Origin: Brevibacterium sp. 'Marine'
GTDB lineage: Bacteria; Actinomycetota; Actinomycetes; Actinomycetales; Brevibacteriaceae
Length of the DNA stretch: 64,000 nucleotides
Reading direction: 5' to 3'
Assembly (NCBI RefSeq): GCF_012844365.1
Contig: NZ_CP051626.1
Location: forward strand, 434,001-498,000
A model generated the notes under the pieces. That model was not told the origin of the DNA. It made no database searches and was given only the letters and a program-made list of their open reading frames with translations. Both the position numbers and the translations under genes were made by a program. The first letter of the stretch is position 1, and the number at the start of each line of letters is the position of its first letter. This document shows, one piece after another, positions 59,302 through 64,000 of the stretch.

Positions 59302-61815
59302 TCATCTCCTGATGCACTCGTTGTCGGGGTCGAACAGCGGCGTCGAATCGACCGATGCCACCGTGACGGGATAGAACTCCTCCATGTACACGACCTGCAG
59401 ACGGTTGCCCAGCACCGCCTCGGCGGGTGGGAGGAACGCCATGAGCACGTGTCTGCCCAGGCTGGGAGCCGACCCCGCCGAGGTGACATAGGAGTTCCGA
59501 CCGTGCCCGTCGATCAGCGGATCGCCGTCGGCAGAGACGACGGGTTCCCCACCGAGCATGTACCGCATCTGACCGCTGGCGCTCGTGTGGTCATCAACGG
59601 TGAGTGAGCACAGCACCGCCTTCGGCTCCTCCTCACGGTGGCGCAGGTGGGCGGCCCTGCCGACGAAATCCTGGGACTTCACCTTCGGTCTGCTCATCCC
59701 GACCTCGACGACGCTGCGTTCGGAATCGAGCTCGGCCCCGAACGCGCGGTAGCCCTTCTCGATCCGACCGGTGGTGCCGTAGACGCCGAGACCGACGGGG
59801 ACGAGTCCGTGACCTCGGCCGGCGTCCATGAGCGCATCCCAGAGCTTCAGCCCCGATTCCATCGGCACGTAGAGCTCCCAGCCGAGATCGCCGACATAGG
59901 AGATGCGGGAGGCGAGCACCTCGAGCGAACCGATCTCGATGACCCGGGCGGTGCCGAACCCGAACCCCTCATGGGAGACATCGGCACTGGTGAGCTCGCC
60001 GAGGATGTCGCGGGCTCGCGGTCCCCACAGCCCGATCGTCGTCCACGAACTCGTGAGATCGGCGATCTGCGCGCCCATATCGGGCAGGCGGTCGGCGAAC
60101 CATTTGAGATCGACCATTCCGTGGGCGGCACCCGTGACGACGCGGAAGCGGTCGTGTGCCAGTCGCATGATGGTCAGGTCGGAACGGAACCCGCCGTTCT
60201 CATCGAGGATCGGGGTGTAGACGACCCGACCGACGGCCACATCCATCTGCGCCAGGGCGATGGACTGGACCGCGTCGAGGGCGGCGGGGCCGAACACGTC
60301 GAAGATGACGAAGCTCGAGAGGTCGACGAGCCCGGCGCGCTTGCGCATCGCCAGGTGCTCGGCATTGATGATCGGGGACCACCAGCGGGAATCCCATTCG
60401 GCGCCGCGGTCCATCACCGCGTCACCGAACTCGTCGAGCAGTCCGGCATTCGACCCGAACCACTGCGGTCGCTCCCACCCGCCGGCTTCGAAGAACACCG
60501 CCCCGAGCTCGACCTCGCGCTGCCACATCGGTGAGCGGCGGACGTCGCGATCGGAACTCCACTGCTCGCCGGGATGGACGATCCCATAGGTCTTGTTGAA
60601 TGCCTCCGAGGTGCGCGCCTTCACGTGGGTGTGGGTGCGCTGGTGAGAGTGGAAGCGTGCGATGTCGGCACCTTGCACGTCGATCTCCGGCAGGCCGTTC
60701 GTCATCCATTCGGCCACGGCCCGACCGACGCCCGGCCCTTCCTTCACCCACACGGCCGCCGCCGACCACAAGCCCTTGACCTGAGGTGATTCGCCGAGGA
60801 TGGGCGCCCCGTCCGGGGTCAGCGAGAGCAGACCATTGATGGCATAACGGATCTCGACGTCCGGATTCGACAGCACTTCGGGCATGAGTTCGACGGCCTG
60901 TTCGAGCTGCGGATCGAAGTCCTCGTCCGTGAACGGCATCTCCGTGGGGGAGAGCTTCGCCGCCTCGATCGAGGGAATCTCATCCGGATCGTGGAGGATC
61001 GGCCGGTGGGCATAGGAGCCGATCTCCATGTCGGAGCCGTGCTGACGCTCGTAGCAGAAGGTGTCCATGTCCCGCACGATCGGAAACGAGATCTCGCCGG
61101 GACGTTCGGCCAACTGCGGGACGGGTCCGACGCTGATCATCTGGTGGACGGCCGGAGTCAGCGGGATCGCGGCACCGGCCATGGCCGCAATGCGCGGAGA
61201 CCACACACCGCAGGCGATGAGGATGCGGTGCGTCGCGATCTCACCCTTCGTCGTGTGCACGGCCGTGATCTGGCCGCCATCGACATCGATGCCGGTCACC
61301 TCGGTGTTGGGCGAGACCGTGAGCGCACCCTTGGATTCGGCGGATTCGCGCATCATCGTGCCCGCCCGCACCGAATCGACGACGCCGACCGTCGGGGTCC
61401 AGAACGCGCCGAGGATGACCTCGGGATCGAGGAACGGCACCTTCTCGGCGACCTCGGCGGGGGTGACCAGGGAGGATTCGACGCCCCAGGCCCGTGCCGA
61501 GGCCATGCGCCGCCGCAGCTCTTCCATGCGCTCCTCGGTGCGGGCGACCTCGAAGCCGCCGGACTCGGTGAAGACGCCGAGGTCCTTGTATTGGCGCATG
61601 CTGTCGAGGGTGAGGTCGGTGATCTCACGCGAGTGATCGACGGGGAAGATGAAGTTCGAGGCGTGTCCGGTCGAGCCGCCCGGATTCGGCAGCGGGCCTT
61701 TGTCGACCTGGACGATATCGGTCCATCCGAGTTCGGCGAGATGATGGACGAGGCTGTTGCCGACGATGCCGGCTCCGACAACGACGACGCTGGCCTGGGC
61801 GGGGACGGAAGCCAT
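59302..61815 (-). CDS. FAD-dependent dimethylglycine/sarcosine dehydrogenase-like protein
   Basis: An 837-residue two-part enzyme. Residues 1-400 are a DAO-type FAD domain (VVVVGAGIVGNSLVHHLAELG; GSTGHASNFIFP); the rest, from about 430, is a GcvT-like folate-binding region with AELDSERSVVEVGMSRPKVKS..DFVGRAA. This layout is that of dimethylglycine/sarcosine dehydrogenases and oxidases. The adjacent ETF genes favour a dehydrogenase that passes electrons to ETF and formaldehyde to tetrahydrofolate. ATG 61815 follows GAGGAG. Exact N-methyl substrate is not shown by the sequence. Confidence 0.82.
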   Translation of the reverse strand: MASVPAQASVVVVGAGIVGNSLVHHLAELGWTDIVQVDKGPLPNPGGSTGHASNFIFPVDHSREITDLTLDSMRQYKDLGVFTESGGFEVARTEERMEELRRRMASARAWGVESSLVTPAEVAEKVPFLDPEVILGAFWTPTVGVVDSVRAGTMMRESAESKGALTVSPNTEVTGIDVDGGQITAVHTTKGEIATHRILIACGVWSPRIAAMAGAAIPLTPAVHQMISVGPVPQLAERPGEISFPIVRDMDTFCYERQHGSDMEIGSYAHRPILHDPDEIPSIEAAKLSPTEMPFTDEDFDPQLEQAVELMPEVLSNPDVEIRYAINGLLSLTPDGAPILGESPQVKGLWSAAAVWVKEGPGVGRAVAEWMTNGLPEIDVQGADIARFHSHQRTHTHVKARTSEAFNKTYGIVHPGEQWSSDRDVRRSPMWQREVELGAVFFEAGGWERPQWFGSNAGLLDEFGDAVMDRGAEWDSRWWSPIINAEHLAMRKRAGLVDLSSFVIFDVFGPAALDAVQSIALAQMDVAVGRVVYTPILDENGGFRSDLTIMRLAHDRFRVVTGAAHGMVDLKWFADRLPDMGAQIADLTSSWTTIGLWGPRARDILGELTSADVSHEGFGFGTARVIEIGSLEVLASRISYVGDLGWELYVPMESGLKLWDALMDAGRGHGLVPVGLGVYGTTGRIEKGYRAFGAELDSERSVVEVGMSRPKVKSQDFVGRAAHLRHREEEPKAVLCSLTVDDHTSASGQMRYMLGGEPVVSADGDPLIDGHGRNSYVTSAGSAPSLGRHVLMAFLPPAEAVLGNRLQVVYMEEFYPVTVASVDSTPLFDPDNECIRR

Positions 61816-61987
61816 GAGCAGGCTCCTCTCTGAAGGCTTCGTCGCCTTCACCGGCATTGTTGCGAATTATGCAACGATGCGCGCTATGTGGAACTGCGTA
61901 CGATGATCGTCCTCCGCCGAGGCGGGAGTGTCAAGAGGGCGTCTGCGCGGTCATTGCGCGGTCGGACGAACGTGTCGAACGACATCG

Positions 61988-62300
61988 TCAGGGCTGGGTG
62001 GTCAGCTCTCGGAAGTACTGCTGAGCGAATTCGGCGAATCGGGGGCAGGCCGAGTGGGCGTTGTGCGAACTCCATTCGATGGTGACGTCGACTTCGGGCG
62101 AATCGACGATCTCGCGATAGACCACTTCGGGATGCGAATGGGTGAATGAGGTCGCCGCCGAGGTGATTCCGACGGCTTTGTCGAGGACGACGTCCATCAG
62201 CCATTCGTCTTTCACGATGGCGATGTCGATATCGGCTTTGGCCAGGGCCGCGTCCAGATCGTCGGGTCGAGTCGCATCGATCGGTGTCTGCGAGGAAGTC
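61988..62300 (-). pseudogene. LysR-family regulator, C-terminal remnant
   Basis: The frame has no start codon until an internal ATG at 62215, but reading upstream it continues as WQTSSQTPIDATRPDDLD then AALAKADIDIAIVKDEWLMD. It ends VVYREIVDSPEVDVTIEW, matching the substrate-binding C-terminus of LysR proteins. The HTH domain is missing, and the region upstream is occupied by the divergent SDR gene. Only about 100 residues of homology remain. Confidence 0.55.
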
Positions 62301-62451
62301 TGCCATTCCCTGATGAGGCTGTGCGTGTGTCTGCCCAGTCCCGCCCATGCCCATCCGAGACATGAATGTCTGCCCAGAGGTATTTCTCTTCGCCTCCGAT
62401 TGTGCTTAGGCTCGCAGCAGACCAGGACACCAACGAGGCGAGGCAGACACC

Positions 62452-63045
62452 ATGAAGGTACTCATCATCGGAGCCACGGGACACGTCGGAACCGCGGCCG
62501 TCCGAGCGCTCGAAGGCAGGCACGAACTCGTTCAGGTCGGTCGCAGCACGGATCCGGCGGTCGATCTCGACGATCCGGCGACGATCGAGGCGCTGCTGAA
62601 CGAGGTCGGTGACGTCGATGCCATCGTGTGCACGGCCGGACACGTCCCGTTCAAACCCGTCACCGAACTGACCCGGGAGGACTTCGAGTCGGGGTTCTAC
62701 GGCAAGACGCTCGCCCAGCTGGATCTGGTGCGCATCGGCCTGCCCCATGTCAGGGACGGCGGTTCGATCACCCTGACGACCGGGGTCACGGCCCGCGCCG
62801 CGATCCCCACCGGATCGGCGGCCGCGATGGCCAGCGGAGCCGTCGAATCATTCGTCATGGCCGCCGCCGGTGAGATGCCGCGCGGCATCCGCATCAACGT
62901 CGCCAGCCCGACCGTCCTGGAGTCGGCCACGCACTTCCACGACTTCTTCCCCGGATTCCCGCCGGCCTCCGATGAGGCGGTGGGCAATCTCTACCGCCGC
63001 GCCGTCGAGAGCATCGACAACGGCACCACGTACGTCCTCGACTGA
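62452..63045 (+). CDS. short-chain dehydrogenase-like protein
   Basis: A 197-residue SDR fold. The dinucleotide motif is IIGATGHVG near residue 5, with VDAIVCTAGHVPF in the middle; the catalytic YxxxK is not evident (GSAAAMASGAVESF in its place). This matches small SDRs of the YwnB-like type. GAGGCAGACACC precedes the ATG. Role unknown; it is divergent from the LysR remnant. Confidence 0.8.
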   Translation: MKVLIIGATGHVGTAAVRALEGRHELVQVGRSTDPAVDLDDPATIEALLNEVGDVDAIVCTAGHVPFKPVTELTREDFESGFYGKTLAQLDLVRIGLPHVRDGGSITLTTGVTARAAIPTGSAAAMASGAVESFVMAAAGEMPRGIRINVASPTVLESATHFHDFFPGFPPASDEAVGNLYRRAVESIDNGTTYVLD

Positions 63046-63106
63046 CGACCTCCTCGCGGAGGATGATCGCACCCTCGCCGAGGCGGACCTCCGTGAGCGC
63101 GTGCGT

Positions 63107-63154
63107 GCCGATTTCGGCGGATGCCGATTTCGTGGGGTGCCGACTTGGCGGGGT
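63107..63154. repeat. three degenerate 16-bp tandem units abutting the IclR stop
   Basis: Units at 63107-63122, 63123-63138 and 63139-63154 share GCCGA.TT.G..GG.T. The array stops exactly at the IclR stop codon (63155) and has the same 16-bp period as the array at 53564-53701, though a different sequence. Confidence 0.65.
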
Positions 63155-63931
63155 TCAGTGTTCGCGCCACCCGAGACGGGCAGAGATGTCGGCGGCCGCC
63201 CGAGTGAGCAGATCTCTGGCCGAGGCGACCTTGTCCTCGGTGAAGCGGAAGCTCGGTCCCGAGGCCGAGATCGAGGCGATGACGTCCCCGTGGGCATTGC
63301 GCACGGGAGCGGACACCGCGGTCAGCCCGACCTCGAGCTCATCGATGACGAGCGAGAATCCGGTGGCGGCCACCTCGGCGACCTGGGTGAGCAGCTGCGG
63401 AACCGAGGTCACCGTGTGCGGGGTGTAGCGGGTCAGCTTCGCCCCCAGGGTCTCGCGGATGCCGTCTTCGCTCAGGCCCGAGAGCAGGACCTTGCCGTTG
63501 GAGGTTGCATGCAGCGGAATGCGCTGACCGACCCAATTGTGGCTCTGCACCGACGACGTCGACGAGGCCTGGTCGAGGTAGAGGGCTGCGCCGTCGGAGA
63601 GGACGGCGACATTGATCGTCTCACCGGTCGCCTCGGCGAGCATCTTGGTGATCGGGCGGGCCTCCTGGACGATGTCGAGGCGCGCGGTCGTCGCCCCGGC
63701 CAGCCGGAGGATGGACAGACCCAAGCGGTATCGGCCGCGGTGGTGATCCTGTTCGACGAGTCCGCGGGCCTCGAGGGTGGAGACGATGCGTGACGCCGTC
63801 GATTTGTGCACCCCGAGTTCACCGGCGATCTCGGTGATCCCGGCGAGCCCGGTGCGGGCGATGATCTCGAGGATCGTCACGGCCCGATCCACGGATTGGA
63901 CGCCTCCCGAGCCCGCTTCGCTGTTGCTCAT
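63155..63931 (-). CDS. IclR-family regulator
   Basis: A 258-residue IclR protein. The HTH is at about 30-55 (GITEIAGELGVHKSTASRIVSTLEARGLV), with the effector domain after it (VGQRIPLHATSNGKVLLSGL; SAPVRNAHGDVIASISASGP). ATG 63931 follows TACAGT by 6 nt, a leaderless start; the in-frame position 27 bp upstream is less likely. It may control the demethylation genes or a gene beyond the window. Confidence 0.85.
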   Translation of the reverse strand: MSNSEAGSGGVQSVDRAVTILEIIARTGLAGITEIAGELGVHKSTASRIVSTLEARGLVEQDHHRGRYRLGLSILRLAGATTARLDIVQEARPITKMLAEATGETINVAVLSDGAALYLDQASSTSSVQSHNWVGQRIPLHATSNGKVLLSGLSEDGIRETLGAKLTRYTPHTVTSVPQLLTQVAEVAATGFSLVIDELEVGLTAVSAPVRNAHGDVIASISASGPSFRFTEDKVASARDLLTRAAADISARLGWREH

Positions 63932-64000
63932 TTCGAAACTGTAACTCACGACGCGCAACCCGGCCAGAGTCTCAGGGCGTGGGGTAGGGTGAGTGCGGTC
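63932..64000. other. end of window, upstream region of a gene outside
   Basis: A TAGGGT hexamer at 63985-63990 on the plus strand may be the -10 box of a divergent gene that begins after the window. No reading frame is seen. Confidence 0.3.

Noticed and set aside
61884..62363. 159-codon minus-strand frame starting MSRMGMGG
   Set aside because: A different frame carries the LysR-like residues; this one is Arg/His-rich and has no family features.

Overview
The window is high-GC DNA (roughly two thirds G+C) from an actinobacterium. Gene content and style (PHO-box-like repeats before a Pit transporter, several leaderless promoters, a HutF-type hut cluster with an M20 hydrolase, an Erm methylase with a long basic tail) suggest Micrococcales, most like Brevibacterium. 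The genus is an inference from style, not from a marker gene. About 55 protein genes are supported. No tRNA, rRNA, CRISPR array, insertion sequence or prophage was seen.

Layout. 1-11.5 kb is a catabolic block: an aldo/keto reductase tail, CMD-family and DUF2255 proteins, a thiolase with a LysR regulator and the CatI/CatJ CoA-transferase pair (last steps of the beta-ketoadipate pathway), then an MHS-type transporter, a second LysR regulator, an AidB-like acyl-CoA dehydrogenase and a CaiB-type CoA-transferase. 11.5-12.3 kb holds a Phd/YefM-RelE-like toxin-antitoxin pair whose toxin is frameshifted. 12.4-22.2 kb is a histidine utilisation regulon (hutU; hutI-hutH-M20 hydrolase-hutF-IclR regulator) with matching operators before hutU and hutI. 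23-29.8 kb has the RNA methyltransferase RlmC and a purine-type module (deaminase, TSUP exporter, LacI regulator, NCS2 permease) with one palindromic operator at both ends. 29.9-46.7 kb is mostly membrane and housekeeping functions: a DUF4190 protein, methyltransferase, TetR/DoxX pair, MntH and a DtxR/MntR-like regulator, a lipase maturation factor-like protein with a PH-like-tailed membrane protein, a BCCT transporter, an Erm methylase with a possible attenuator, PiT phosphate transport and an SPFH protein.

46.7-53 kb has glutamate racemase, a HAD-like protein, an AraC regulator, a VOC protein, a thioesterase and an aldehyde/alcohol dehydrogenase pair. 53-57.4 kb is a signalling/polysaccharide locus: a stand-alone receiver, a processive GT2 glycosyltransferase fused to an HPt-like domain that lacks its histidine, and a membrane histidine kinase. 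57.4-64 kb has a flavin-dependent (dimethylglycine/sarcosine-type) demethylating dehydrogenase with its own ETF subunits, a degraded LysR gene, an SDR and an IclR regulator.

The most unusual features lie between and inside genes. A palindromic element of about 60 bp occurs once between genes (49.1 kb) and once in frame inside etfA (58.3 kb). A palindrome pair sits in frame inside hutF. A 53-bp repeat occurs twice around the VOC gene. Tandem repeats directly abut the stop codons of three minus-strand genes. At least ten genes share a TANNNT-6 nt-ATG leaderless start.
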